A DNA stretch of 64,000 nucleotides from Lactiplantibacillus pentosus (GTDB lineage Bacteria > Bacillota > Bacilli > Lactobacillales > Lactobacillaceae), in assembly GCF_003641185.1 (NCBI RefSeq), contig NZ_CP032757.1, forward strand, positions 2,480,001-2,544,000. Direction: 5' to 3'. A program made the translations under genes and the position numbers. Of this stretch, positions 33,683 through 42,833 are shown one piece after another. How positions within the stretch are numbered: position 1 is the first letter of the stretch; each line of letters starts with the position of its first letter. The notes beneath the pieces are model-generated. The model was not told the origin of the DNA, did not search any database, and saw only the letters and a program-made list of their open reading frames with translations.

Positions 33683-35236
33683 TTAGCCCTGCCGTTCCTT
33701 CAAGCTCAGTTTTTCGACGTTTAATTCCTTATCGACCCAACCATTGACGAAGCTGCTTTCGTGGCTAACCAAAATCAGGTTACCAGGGAAGGCTTGCAAT
33801 GCCCGCTTCAGCCCTTCCTTGGTCTCATCATCCAAGTGGTTGGTCGGTTCGTCCATAATCAAGAAGTTGCTAGGGACTAGCTCGAGTAGCGCCAACTTGA
33901 CTTTGGTCTGTTCGCCCCCGCTTAAGAGGTGCATGGGTTTCATGGCATTAGCAGCGTTGATCCCACATTTGGCAAGCTTTGTCCGAATCGTTTTTGGCAA
34001 CATCGTCGGATATTCGTTTTGAATCGTTTGTAATGGCGTCAACTGCGGATTATCCCATTCCAAGTCTTGGTTGAAATAGTTGATTTTAGCCGATGGTGAG
34101 AAGTTGGACTTCCCACTTAAAGCTGGAATCACGCCTAAAATCGACTTGATCAGCGTCGATTTACCGACCCCGTTGAAGCCTTTAAACGCCAGCTTTTCGC
34201 CGTTGGTCATCGTAAAGGTCACTGGTTCCAGCAATGGTTTACCGTAACCAACGGAGAGTTTCGTCACACTCAACGCGTTTTGCGACCCAGTATCCAAATA
34301 AGGGAACGAGAACTTCGCGTGGACGTTTTCACTCGGCGGATCGACCCGTTCCATATGCGACAGCATCTTCTCCCGCGACTTGGCCATCGTCGACTTCGAG
34401 CCGGCCTTGTTCTTACGAATAAACTTCTCTGCCTTTTCAATCACAACTTGTTGCTTTTCAAAGGCCTTCAATTGCGCTTCCTTGCGTGCTTCTTTTTGCC
34501 GCATCGCAGATTTAAAGTCGCCGCGATACTTGATGATCTTCCCAAACGCCACGTCGCAAATGCAATTCGTGACTTGTTGCAAGAAATCATAATCGTGGGA
34601 AATAACCATGACGGCCCCATCAAAGCCATTCAGATAGTCTTCCAACCAACTGATATGGGCGGTGTCTAGGTAGTTGGTCGGTTCGTCCAGAATAATCACA
34701 TCCGGATTCTCGAGCAGCAGCTTGGCCAAAATAATCTTCGACCGTTGTCCACCAGACATCTCACTGATGACGTGGTCGCGGCCGATTTCGTCCAAACCAA
34801 GCCCGGTAATGACCCGTTCCATTTCAGTTTCAATATCATAAAAATTGTTAGCTTCCAATGTTTCCTGAATCCGGCCGGCCTTCTCCAAGAGTTGGTCGTC
34901 CATCTTTTCCGCATAGTCCGCGTACAACTGTTGCATCTGCGCATCCAAGTCGTATAGTCGCTGGAAAGCCGTTTTCAAAAACGCATACAGCGTCATCCCC
35001 GCAGGAATATCGGCATATTGGTCCAAATACCCCGTGCGCACGTTGCGTTGCCATTTGATTTGCCCGGATAATGGCAAGATTTGACCCGTTAGAATCTTGA
35101 TCAGGGTACTCTTCCCCGCCCCGTTTTGGCCCACGATTCCCATGTGGTCCGCGCGTTCTAACGTAAAATTGGCATCTTCATATAACTTCCGGTCCGCAAA
35201 GCTTTGCGATAAATCCGTTACTTCTAGTAAAGCCAT
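33683..35236 (-). CDS. ABC-F family ATPase
   Basis: 517-residue cytoplasmic protein with two ATPase domains and no membrane part; ABC-F proteins act on the ribosome (translation factor or antibiotic protection). Domain 1: Walker A GQNGAGKST, signature EMSGGQRSK, Walker B VIILDEPTNYLD. The inter-domain linker (~240-310) is Lys-rich and helical. Domain 2: GFNGVGKST, LLSGGEQTKVK, FLIMDEPTNHLD. The linker is short, closer to housekeeping members than to resistance types. Single gene; terminator downstream not clear. Confidence 0.9.
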   Translation of the reverse strand: MALLEVTDLSQSFADRKLYEDANFTLERADHMGIVGQNGAGKSTLIKILTGQILPLSGQIKWQRNVRTGYLDQYADIPAGMTLYAFLKTAFQRLYDLDAQMQQLYADYAEKMDDQLLEKAGRIQETLEANNFYDIETEMERVITGLGLDEIGRDHVISEMSGGQRSKIILAKLLLENPDVIILDEPTNYLDTAHISWLEDYLNGFDGAVMVISHDYDFLQQVTNCICDVAFGKIIKYRGDFKSAMRQKEARKEAQLKAFEKQQVVIEKAEKFIRKNKAGSKSTMAKSREKMLSHMERVDPPSENVHAKFSFPYLDTGSQNALSVTKLSVGYGKPLLEPVTFTMTNGEKLAFKGFNGVGKSTLIKSILGVIPALSGKSNFSPSAKINYFNQDLEWDNPQLTPLQTIQNEYPTMLPKTIRTKLAKCGINAANAMKPMHLLSGGEQTKVKLALLELVPSNFLIMDEPTNHLDDETKEGLKRALQAFPGNLILVSHESSFVNGWVDKELNVEKLSLKERQG

Positions 35237-35273
35237 GTTAGTTTCAACCTACACTTTCATTTTGTCCCGTACT

Positions 35274-35302
35274 AAAACAGGCCCCGTTACGTCACGAGGC
35301 CC
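35274..35302 (-). terminator. Terminator of the GNAT gene
   Basis: Minus strand GGGCCTCGT/ACGGGGCC stem with TGTTTT after it, 25 bp past the stop. Confidence 0.55.
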
Positions 35303-35326
35303 GTTGCGATAAGTGGCTTCTACCAA

Positions 35327-35914
35327 TTAGGCGAAGACCAATTCCTTATCTAGTTCATATTGCATATGGAAGTACATCCGATCACCGATAGGCTTAATCC
35401 CTACCGTCTCATAATGGTAGCGGTCATAGAGCTTCTTCGCTCCTAAGTTTGCCATATCCACGTTCAAACCGATTCGTTGTTGTCCGGCTTGACGAGCATA
35501 TTGTGGTAAGGCGGCCAGTAGCTTGCCACCAATCCCATGACCCTGATAATTTGGGTCGACCGCAATCGAATCCAGGTACCATTCGTGCTCATAACTTTCA
35601 GCTTCAGCTTCAAATGCTGAACCAAACGCATCATTATCCGCAGTGACCCGTGCTAACACGTCATCAACCGCGTCCTCATTTTTGTCAGGATAACCAAACG
35701 CTACCCCAACCACTTGACCATCGGCCTCGGCCACCACCGTCGTCGCTTTTCCGGACAAATAATCTGGTGTCCGGTACGCGGCAGTAATGGCCTGCTCTAA
35801 GTCAGGTTCAGGAATGTCGTCTAGTTCCTCAAGTTGCATTTCATCAAAAATCATATTAATTAGCGGTGCTATCTGGCCCGCGTCGTCTTGATCGGCTGGT
35901 CGAATTGTTATCAC
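35327..35914 (-). CDS. GNAT-family N-acetyltransferase
   Basis: 195 residues; GTG start after AAGGAGGG. The acetyl-CoA loop is seen in YLDSIAVDPNYQGHGIGGKLL, followed by AGQQRIGLNVDMANLGAKKLYDRYHYETVG, the usual C-terminal half. The N-terminal acidic insertion (LEELDDIPEPDLEQ) is typical of a lactobacillus subgroup. Acceptor unknown. Confidence 0.88.
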   Translation of the reverse strand: MITIRPADQDDAGQIAPLINMIFDEMQLEELDDIPEPDLEQAITAAYRTPDYLSGKATTVVAEADGQVVGVAFGYPDKNEDAVDDVLARVTADNDAFGSAFEAEAESYEHEWYLDSIAVDPNYQGHGIGGKLLAALPQYARQAGQQRIGLNVDMANLGAKKLYDRYHYETVGIKPIGDRMYFHMQYELDKELVFA

Positions 35915-36055
35915 GAATAGCCCTCCTTCTTATTGTAATCTCTACATTACTATGAAACGTCAAGGTTGTCAAAAGTCGAGTCCGCTGGGAACGGTTACAG
36001 ATGTCACTTTCTGTGAACGGCTTATTTTGCTTATGCGTTGTGCTGGTTAATTTAT

Positions 36056-36976
36056 CATGAATCATGCTATTTTCTAAGGTCAAGTGCTGCCAGCATAGGC
36101 CCGCTGGAAACAGTGCAAGTTACCATAAACTTTCAGCGGTAGCTGCGTCCTAGTCCGGCTTCCAGGCATTCTGTGCAATGGCCGGAGCGTGGTGGACACA
36201 GATTTAAGCCGAAAGCCCACGTCTTAAATACTGGTCTTTCACTAACCAAGCACAAGACGCTTGCTAAGTGAAATTTCACCACTGGGCCTTGCCCAGAATA
36301 CCTTCCAGCCGGGATAGTAGTCGAAAGGCGGACATGTGCGGACCCAACTTTTTGTTGGATCAGTCGTTGGCTCCTAAGTAGACGGTCATTTTGATATTGA
36401 ACTGTCAGACTGGTTTCTAGCAATCGCTAATTTTTTCACCCATGATTTAAGGCTTCAGACAAACAACTTCACTGAGTTTGTCAGAATTTTCTCCACTCGT
36501 CTGAGATAGCAAAATCTTGAATTCTTGGCGAATGTTACTTTATAGACTAAATCCAAGTCTAGTTTTCGTCGAAATTAGCGGCATTGAGATGCGTAAATAA
36601 TCCTCAGGTAATCTTCTCAGTAATTGAATGCCATCAGTTATCTCCCTTACCGAATAAGCCTTTGCCTGAAGGACCTGTCACTAAATATTCAGCAATCAAT
36701 TGTACCCAGATAGGTGGCCGTTCATCTGCCATTCGAGCGGCTTCCCGACTGTAGGGGCCGGCTGACAATGCTCAAGGGCGAAATTCTTCTTGTCCGGGTG
36801 GTCTTCTCGGGCTAGAAGAAGACTCGTATTTGAAATTGCGCAGTGATTTTCTGCGTGAGTTCAAATCGATGTCCGCCCTGTTCCAGCGTTGTCAGCCAGC
36901 CCCGGAGGTCGGAATAGGGCGCGCATCGGCTGACGAACAGTAATCCAAACCGGCATGATTTAATCATGATCCATGA
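36056..36976 (+). repeat. 0.9-kb structured non-coding repeat, copy 1
   Basis: Same orientation as copy 2. The right end GGCATGATTTAATCAT is intact; the left end is degenerate (TCATGAATCATGCTATTTTC). Two branched hairpin domains lie at 36165-36306 and 36752-36905. In the left domain the outer stem has changed on both sides (CTGTGCAATGGCC with GGCCTTGCCCAG) and still pairs. No coding frame is conserved among the three copies. Confidence 0.85.
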
Positions 36977-37113
36977 CGACTTAACCAACCCAATGTGTTT
37001 AGCTTGAATGTTGGCGCATCCCATCCGTTTGGGTCAATAGCCACCCGCAATGCCCATGGGCGCACAATCGTGGTATACTGGAAAACGAATTTATTTTGAA
37101 GGGATTTGAGTTT

Positions 37114-37494
37114 GTGAATATTCGCGACATTGATCATATCACCCTAACCGTCACCGATATTGCCCGGTCATTGCGGTTTTATCATGAAGTGTTCGACCTG
37201 CCGATCGTGACCTTTGAAGGTGACCGGCAAGCGGTCCTCGTGGGCAAACAAAAGATTAATTTTGAAACGGTTGCCGCACCCCACCAACCGGCAGCGGCAA
37301 CGCCCACGCCTGGAAGTGCTGACCTTTGCTTGATTGCCAAAGATAACTTAGACGATATTCAACACCACCTCAAGAGCTATTTCGTGGATATCGTCGAAGG
37401 CCCCGTTGAACGCACTGGTGCCCACGGTCAACTAACTTCACTGTACGTTCGCGACCCCGATAATAATCTGATTGAAATCAGCAACTACCGCTAA
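37114..37494 (+). CDS. VOC-superfamily (glyoxalase/bleomycin-resistance fold) protein
   Basis: 126 residues from GTG at 37114, chosen because AAGGGA lies 10 bp upstream; a TTG at 37096 would sit before this site. Two beta-alpha-beta modules: IDHITLTVTDIARSLRFYHEVF (metal-ligand His) and the C-terminal YVRDPDNNLIEISNYR (ligand Glu). Length fits single-domain VOC enzymes such as dioxygenase- or isomerase-like proteins; substrate not assignable. Followed by a strong terminator. Confidence 0.85.
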   Translation: MNIRDIDHITLTVTDIARSLRFYHEVFDLPIVTFEGDRQAVLVGKQKINFETVAAPHQPAAATPTPGSADLCLIAKDNLDDIQHHLKSYFVDIVEGPVERTGAHGQLTSLYVRDPDNNLIEISNYR

Positions 37495-37519
37495 GTTCGG
37501 TGGTTTAGAATTTAGGGCT

Positions 37520-37575
37520 AAAACTAACGCCAAGCGACATCGGTTTATTGTAACCAGTGTCGCTTGGCGTTTTTA
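37520..37575 (+). terminator. Terminator of the VOC gene
   Basis: AACGCCAAGCGACA pairs with TGTCGCTTGGCGTT around CGGTTTATTGTAACCAG, then TTT. Confidence 0.85.
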
Positions 37576-37720
37576 GCAGGATCAATTTTTGACGCAATCC
37601 TCGTCATTCGGATTAATATGCCGTCTAAATGTTGGGTTTCTCAATTACTTCCAATCAACGTACGAAACTAACTCACGGACCCGTCTTCACCCGTGCTAGT
37701 CACGCCGGTCTAATTGCCCC

Positions 37721-37763
37721 TAAAAATGCCGGCCAAATCAAACACGATTTAGTCGGCATTTTA
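37721..37763 (-). terminator. Terminator of the PTS gene
   Basis: TAAAATGCCG/CGGCATTTTT stem with an AT-rich inner pairing (ACTAAATCG with GATTTGG types) on the minus strand, 15 bp past the stop. Confidence 0.75.
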
Positions 37764-37777
37764 TCATTTCATTTATT

Positions 37778-39808
37778 TTATTCAGCAGCGCCAATCAAGT
37801 CGCCACTAGTGACGTGGCCCTTTGGATTGAGCGTCAGGTTCGTGACATGATCCATGTTCGTAATAACGACCATCATCGTCGTGGCCTTGCCCGCAGCTTT
37901 GATGGCGGCCAAATCGACCGTCGCCACGGCGCGTCCAGCTACCAGTTCATCACCAGCAGCAACGTGTAACGTAAATGGCGTCCCATTCATTTCGACCGTG
38001 TTGATTCCCATATGCAATAGAATTTCTAGGCCACTAGCGGTCTTTAACCCAATCGCATGTTTCGTCGGGAAGACACTGGTGACCGTCCCGCTAACGGGTG
38101 CCACGATCTCGCCATCTTCTGGTTCGACAGCGTAGCCATCACCGAGCAATTTACCCGCAAAAGTTTCGTCCGCAACGTCACTGATGGGCATCAATTGGCC
38201 AGTCGCTGGCGCATGGAGCACCGTGGTTACTGGTAACGCCTCGTTATCAGTTGCGGCTGAATCGTCAGATACCGACTGGTTCGTTGCCGCTGGTTCAGGT
38301 TCCGTAGTCGCTGTGGCCGATTGAACAGCCACCTGACCGCTAAATAACTGCTGTAATGCTTCGGCAACGAACTGCACTTCGGTCCCGATGACGATATGGA
38401 TGTTGTGCACATCTAACACGTTCAGTCCGGGAACCCCAGCTGCCATCACAGCGGGTTGGTCAACTTGGGCAGTGTCTTTTAATTGCAAACGTAAACGGGT
38501 CGTACAATTATTAATGACACTAATATTATCATGCCCACCAATCGCCGCATAAATTTGTTTGGCCTGACGCATGTACTTATCGTCCGTTGCAGCCACCGCG
38601 ACAGCCGGCGTGGTCGCGTGATCTGCGGTGGTTCCAGCCGCCGTTGCATCAGCGCCAGCAGCCACTACTTCACGACCAGGCGTCCGCAAGTTGAACCGTT
38701 TAATAGCAAAATCAAAGCCAAAGTAGTAGATGACTGCCATAACGACCCCTTGAACTAACAACATATAAGGTTGGTTTGCTAATGGCATCCGAAAACTCAG
38801 CAAGTAGTCGACCAAGCCACCACTAAAGGAAAAGCTAGCCGTCCAATGCATCAACGCCGCAAACCCGAGCGACAAGCCCATGAAGACGGCATGCAACAGG
38901 TACAGTGGCCAAGCGACGAACATGAACGAAAATTCAAGTGGTTCCGTGACCCCAGTAAAGAATGAGGCGAAGGCCCCTGCCAGCATCAGTGAGCCGACTT
39001 CCTTCTTGCGTTCTGGCCGCGCATTGCGATAAATCGCGTAGGCACCAGCTGGCAAGCCGAACATCATGATTGGGAAGAAGCCCGCTTCATACATACCAGT
39101 GATCCCCTTGACACCGTGGCTGGCCCAGAAATTACCAATATCATTGATTCCCGCTACGTTATACCAGAACACTGAATTCAGTGCGTGGTGTAGCCCAGTC
39201 GGAATCAACAACCGGTTGAAGAAGCCGTACAGACCGGCTCCCACAAAGCCCAGTTTAGAAATCCCCGTTGCAAACAACACGATGGCATCATAGACGAACG
39301 GCCAGACAAAGTATAAGGCCGCCGTGACAATCAACATCACGAAGGCCGCCATAATTGGCACCAATCGTTTGCCACTAAAGAACGACAAAGCCATCGGAAG
39401 CTTGACCTCGTGGAAGCGATTATACAGTGCGGCCGCAATCAAACCGGCACTGATCCCAATCAAGACATTGTTATCTAGCGCGGAAAACGCCGGATTGATC
39501 TGGCTCGCCTTCACGTTCAACATCGTTGCTAGTGTCGCTGGTTTTAACACCGTCACCGGCACTTCAAATGCGATCAATCCGGCAATCGCGGCTGCCCCGT
39601 CCTTATTTACTGACATCCCAATCGCCAGCCCGACCGCAAACAGCAAGGCTAAGTTGTTCAGGACAACGTCGCCACCCTGAATTAAGTAGTTCGCAAACAG
39701 CCACTGCTTCGGGAGATAATTCCCAATCCCGACTAGAATCGCTGCTGCGGGCAACGTTGCAATCGGCAGCATTAACGACTGACCGATTTTCTGAAAATAT
39801 GTCTTCAT
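37778..39808 (-). CDS. nagE: PTS EIICBA, N-acetylglucosamine/glucose family
   Basis: Imports and phosphorylates an amino sugar or glucose. 676 residues in the order IIC (1-~370, helices with GMSVNKDGAAAIAGLIAF and LIPTGLHHALNSVFWYNVAG), IIB (~405-485, phospho-Cys in NNCTTRLRLQL), an Ala/Thr-rich linker and IIA (~520-676, active His in LEILLHMGINTVEMNG). The dre-like operator upstream and the IIC sequence favour GlcNAc over glucose. Single gene with promoter TTGCAA-16-TAGGAT in the 5' region and terminator downstream. Confidence 0.88.
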   Translation of the reverse strand: MKTYFQKIGQSLMLPIATLPAAAILVGIGNYLPKQWLFANYLIQGGDVVLNNLALLFAVGLAIGMSVNKDGAAAIAGLIAFEVPVTVLKPATLATMLNVKASQINPAFSALDNNVLIGISAGLIAAALYNRFHEVKLPMALSFFSGKRLVPIMAAFVMLIVTAALYFVWPFVYDAIVLFATGISKLGFVGAGLYGFFNRLLIPTGLHHALNSVFWYNVAGINDIGNFWASHGVKGITGMYEAGFFPIMMFGLPAGAYAIYRNARPERKKEVGSLMLAGAFASFFTGVTEPLEFSFMFVAWPLYLLHAVFMGLSLGFAALMHWTASFSFSGGLVDYLLSFRMPLANQPYMLLVQGVVMAVIYYFGFDFAIKRFNLRTPGREVVAAGADATAAGTTADHATTPAVAVAATDDKYMRQAKQIYAAIGGHDNISVINNCTTRLRLQLKDTAQVDQPAVMAAGVPGLNVLDVHNIHIVIGTEVQFVAEALQQLFSGQVAVQSATATTEPEPAATNQSVSDDSAATDNEALPVTTVLHAPATGQLMPISDVADETFAGKLLGDGYAVEPEDGEIVAPVSGTVTSVFPTKHAIGLKTASGLEILLHMGINTVEMNGTPFTLHVAAGDELVAGRAVATVDLAAIKAAGKATTMMVVITNMDHVTNLTLNPKGHVTSGDLIGAAE

Positions 39809-39888
39809 ACCAATTTCTCCTCAATCTCTTTTTATGCACGCTATAAATCCTATCACAACATGTTTTCATTGCAAGTTTTTCAAGAGGA

Positions 39889-39906
39889 ATTAGTGTATAG
39901 ACCAAT
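39889..39906. promoter_or_regulatory. dre-like operator (NagR/YvoA site) upstream of nagE
   Basis: ATTAGTGTATAGACCAAT is close to the known NagR/YvoA consensus ATTGGTATAGACCA. It lies just upstream of the -35 box of nagE. GlcN-6-P-responsive control is the expectation; the regulator gene is not in the window. Confidence 0.55.
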
Positions 39907-39954
39907 ATTGAAATAACCGTTTTCAACGTGATTAAATTAAGTTTGTTGGTGCAC

Positions 39955-39986
39955 AAAAAAAGTTCTGAAAGTCATCAGAACTTTTT
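39955..39986 (-). terminator. Terminator of the panE-like gene
   Basis: AAAAAGTTCTGA/TCAGAACTTTTTTT with a 5-nt loop on the minus strand, 12 bp past the stop. Confidence 0.85.
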
Positions 39987-39997
39987 CATTAATATTC

Positions 39998-40964
39998 TTA
40001 TTTTTCAGCAACCGGTACTTCTGGATGCCGGTATTGACGCATCATTTCTGCTAAGTGAACTTCATGGGTCACAAATTCGTGAACCCGGCAGACATAGTCA
40101 TGTTCCCGACCGATTTTTGCAATATAGCCGTTGATGTAATCATGGCCGTCCCTTTGAGAAATCTTGATACATTGACGGGTAATGGTACTTATAAGCCCGA
40201 CTAACCGTTTCCACGGAATCGATTTCTTCTTGCCGCGTTTCAATTAACTTGATGCCCGCACGTTCACAGGCATCGTAGGCTTCATTGAACATCTGAGTGG
40301 CCATATCCTTAACGCCTGGGTATTCAATGAACTGGCCCATTTGGATTTCAAACATCGTACATAAGCTGTTGGTGACCGCGTTGAAAACGACCTTCGACAT
40401 ACACATGCCCATAAAATTATCGGACCAGATTGGATTTAAGTTGGCTGCTTTGAAATCTGCCATCGCTTGACGCGTCGTTTCGTCGATTTCACCTGCATAC
40501 TTACTCATATGCATCGCTTCACTGCCTTCAGGGCCCATGAAGTCAACGTCAGCCGGTCCATTTAAAACGGTCGCAATCATGGCAGTCCCACCGATGATAT
40601 GGTCTTCAGGGAAATATTGGGCAATTTTTTCGAAATGTCCCATCCCATTCATGGCCGCAAAGACGTACTGGTCATCATGGAAAATCGGTGCATCTCGTTT
40701 TAATTCATCGGCTAACTGCATTTGCTTTTTGAAAATGATCCAAACATCTGGATGGCCTTGGTATTCTTCTGGATAGTAGATGTTGATTGGAACCACGTGG
40801 CGATTTTGATGGTCACGTGCGACCGTGACACCACCCTGTTCACGCACCTTTTCAACGTTTGGTTCCCACGTATCGATAAAATCAACGTCAACACCGGCGT
40901 TTTCTTGTAACATCACGCCATACCGATAACCCATTGCACCTGCGCCAATAATGCCATATTTCAT
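39998..40964 (-). pseudogene. panE: Ketopantoate reductase/2-hydroxyacid dehydrogenase family gene, frameshifted near the 3' end
   Basis: NADPH-dependent 2-ketoacid reductase family. ATG at 40962-40964 after AAAGGATGG. Intact N-terminus: GIIGAGAMGYRYG nucleotide loop, KKQMQ with the family Lys, and KVVFNAVTNSLCTMF. The frame ends at 40140 (QDFSKGRP stop), while the next frame continues with the expected C-terminus (DGHDYINGYIAKIGREHDY ... MMRQYRHPEV) to 39998. A small indel near 40140-40155 explains this. In lactococci a PanE homologue reduces branched-chain keto acids (established), so amino-acid control by the upstream T-box would make sense. A sequencing error is possible. Confidence 0.75.
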
Positions 40965-40991
40965 AAGTAAAACCATCCTTTCGTGTTGCCA

Positions 40992-41230
40992 CTATGTGTT
41001 TACTGCCATCTGTTCGTCGCTGGATACTTCCAATCACGAACGTTATGTGTTCAGGTTCAAATCCACCTGTAAGATTAATGACGAGCCTACTTAAAGCCTC
41101 ATCAAATGAATATGTGTGACGACCTATGTGTCCCAATTTTAGGACAATGCTTGTGAACTATGTGAAACTGCTATGTGTCTCAACCGGGCACCTAGTTGTG
41201 TGCCCGTTGATGAAAATTAAAACTATGTGT
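40992..41230. repeat. Seven irregularly spaced copies of (C)TATGTG between T-box and panE
   Basis: CTATGTG or TATGTG occurs at 40992, 41043, 41111, 41124, 41158, 41171 and 41223 (ACATAG in the transcript). Spacing is 13-66 bp, so it is not a tandem or CRISPR repeat. A GGGCAC/GTGCCC hairpin lies among them (41190-41211). No gene is seen in this 240-bp segment. Confidence 0.6.
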
Positions 41231-41240
41231 TAACTTGATG

Positions 41241-41521
41241 AAAAAAGCGCCCTCTGAATAATCATCACTTAGATTATCCAGAGGACGCTTCCACGCGGTA
41301 CCACCTCATTATTTAACCGAATTCACATTCGATTACTCAGCGCGTTCACAACAACTAAACGCGTGCACGGTAATGGGTGCTCCCAGCGAACCTCGTAAAG
41401 TTCACGCCAACCTTTTAGCTTTCCACTCGTTGTCATCACACCTTCACAGCTCCCGGTGCTTTCTGCGCATCACAACGTGCTTACTCCTTAAAACGTTTCG
41501 GCTTTTCATCAAGTTTTAATG
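41241..41521 (-). promoter_or_regulatory. T-box riboswitch leader upstream of the panE-like gene
   Basis: Binds an uncharged tRNA and prevents termination. T-box AGGTGGTACCGCGTGG at 41291-41306; terminator 41241-41289 (GCGTCCTCTGGATAATC with GATTATTCAGAGGGCGC, six T). Stem I has the AGTA loop-E start, a strong CACGTTGT/ACAACGAGTG stem and the apical GGGAGCTGTGAA. Promoter TTGACA (41550-41555) and TATGGT (41527-41532), 17-bp spacer. The specifier is not certain: by comparison with the met leader it lies in GTGGAAAG just before CTAAAA. Confidence 0.9.
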
Positions 41522-41596
41522 TTATAACCATAATGCCATTCCAGCTAAATGTCAACCTTATTTGAAAACTTTTTTCTGTAAACTTTGAAAATCGTC

Positions 41597-41625
41597 GAAA
41601 AAACAGACTGTTTCGTGACAGTCTG
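41597..41625 (-). terminator. Terminator of the degV-type gene
   Basis: GAGCAGACTGTCACGAAACAGTCTG followed by TTTTTT on the minus strand. The spacer to 41784 holds no gene. Confidence 0.8.
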
Positions 41626-41784
41626 CTCGTTTGATTTTAGGGGTGCTGTTTAAGGTCAGCTGATATTCAATGGGCAGCTACGTATTAACGTCCGTTCGAC
41701 TGTTAATCTGGCAGTTTACCGACTATCGGGGCTGGTGGACTTTATGACGACCATTAGCTGACGCACACGTAGCCGATTCTGGCC

Positions 41785-42684
41785 CTAATCCCCTTGGTTC
41801 TCCTGATTCAGTGCAGTTAATAATGGTTTCCAGTCCAGTGACCAGATCATACCCAGAGCGTGGTCGCCGGTTAAGACGCCGAGGACTGGGCCAATCGTTC
41901 CCGTTTTGACCCGAACAGCTGGGAATTGGTAACGTAATTCACTCGCCCAGTCTTCAGCAATCTGCTCGTCGTTAGCGCTAATCACATCCAGACGCACCGG
42001 CAATTGGCTGGTTACAACGAACTGTTCAAACTCATCTTGGACGGCTTGTTGGGCGTTTTTCAACGTCCGTTCCTTACCCATCAACTGAATCTTGCCATGT
42101 TCATTCAGCGTAATAATCGGCTTGTTGCGTAACACCATCGTCCCGGCCAAACTACTATTGTTGTAGATTCGCCCATTTTTGACGAGATGCCGCATTGAAT
42201 TAACGATCAAGACCGTCGTCGTGGCGGCGCGTAACCGTGTTAATTGCGTTAAAATATCAGCCATGGAATAGTTAGCCAAGGCCATTGCCGCCGCTAGTTT
42301 GACCATATTGGCCGTTCCCGCACAGGCGGTCCGTGAATCAAAGACCTGGACCTCAACACCATCAACGGAAGGCGCATACGTTTTTAGATTATTGATCCAA
42401 CCACTGATCCCACTGCTGAGACCAATGACTAAAATCTGGTCATAACCAGCCGCTTTCAACTGATCGAACACCAGCTGCATTTCCGGCATCGAAATCTGTG
42501 AAATCGTCGGAATTTCCTTTTCAACTTTTAGTAATCGATAAAATTGGTCCGTCGTAATATCAACATTCTCATGATAAACATGATTGCCAAACATAATTGG
42601 GTCGTTGACCACCGTGATCTGGTAGTCTTTGACGGCCTGTGCGCTTAGGTCAGCAGAACTTTCTGTCACCACCGCAATTTTCAT
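41785..42684 (-). CDS. DegV-family fatty-acid-binding protein
   Basis: 299 residues from ATG at 42682-42684 after GAGGAGTG. DegV proteins (FakB) carry acyl chains for the fatty-acid kinase FakA. Family marks are the N-terminal VTESSADLSAQ (the Ser pair that binds the carboxylate), the block ISQISMPEMQLVFDQLKAAGYDQILVIGLSSGISG and DSRTACAGTANMVKLAA. Single gene. Confidence 0.9.
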   Translation of the reverse strand: MKIAVVTESSADLSAQAVKDYQITVVNDPIMFGNHVYHENVDITTDQFYRLLKVEKEIPTISQISMPEMQLVFDQLKAAGYDQILVIGLSSGISGWINNLKTYAPSVDGVEVQVFDSRTACAGTANMVKLAAAMALANYSMADILTQLTRLRAATTTVLIVNSMRHLVKNGRIYNNSSLAGTMVLRNKPIITLNEHGKIQLMGKERTLKNAQQAVQDEFEQFVVTSQLPVRLDVISANDEQIAEDWASELRYQFPAVRVKTGTIGPVLGVLTGDHALGMIWSLDWKPLLTALNQENQGD

Positions 42685-42787
42685 AATTTCACTCCTCATC
42701 GTGCCGAGTCAGCACTCAACACGTCCCGCTGACATTGTGCTCAGCGTGTCCATCTTCTATGGTCGAGCCATAGCAAATTAGCGCCAG

Positions 42788-42833
42788 AAAAAAGACGCTC
42801 AGATACAGTATACTGTACCTGAACGTCTTTTTT
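42788..42833 (-). terminator. Terminator of the metA-metY-hom operon
   Basis: AAAAAAGACG ... CGTCTTTTTT with inner GGTACAGTATACTGTATC symmetry. It starts at the hom stop codon. Confidence 0.85.

Noticed and set aside
36133..37024. Minus-strand frames inside repeat copy 1
   Set aside because: Not conserved in copies 2 and 3 and without ribosome sites.
40992..41230. CTATGTG cluster taken as CRISPR or integration site
   Set aside because: Motif too short, spacing irregular, no cas or integrase genes.
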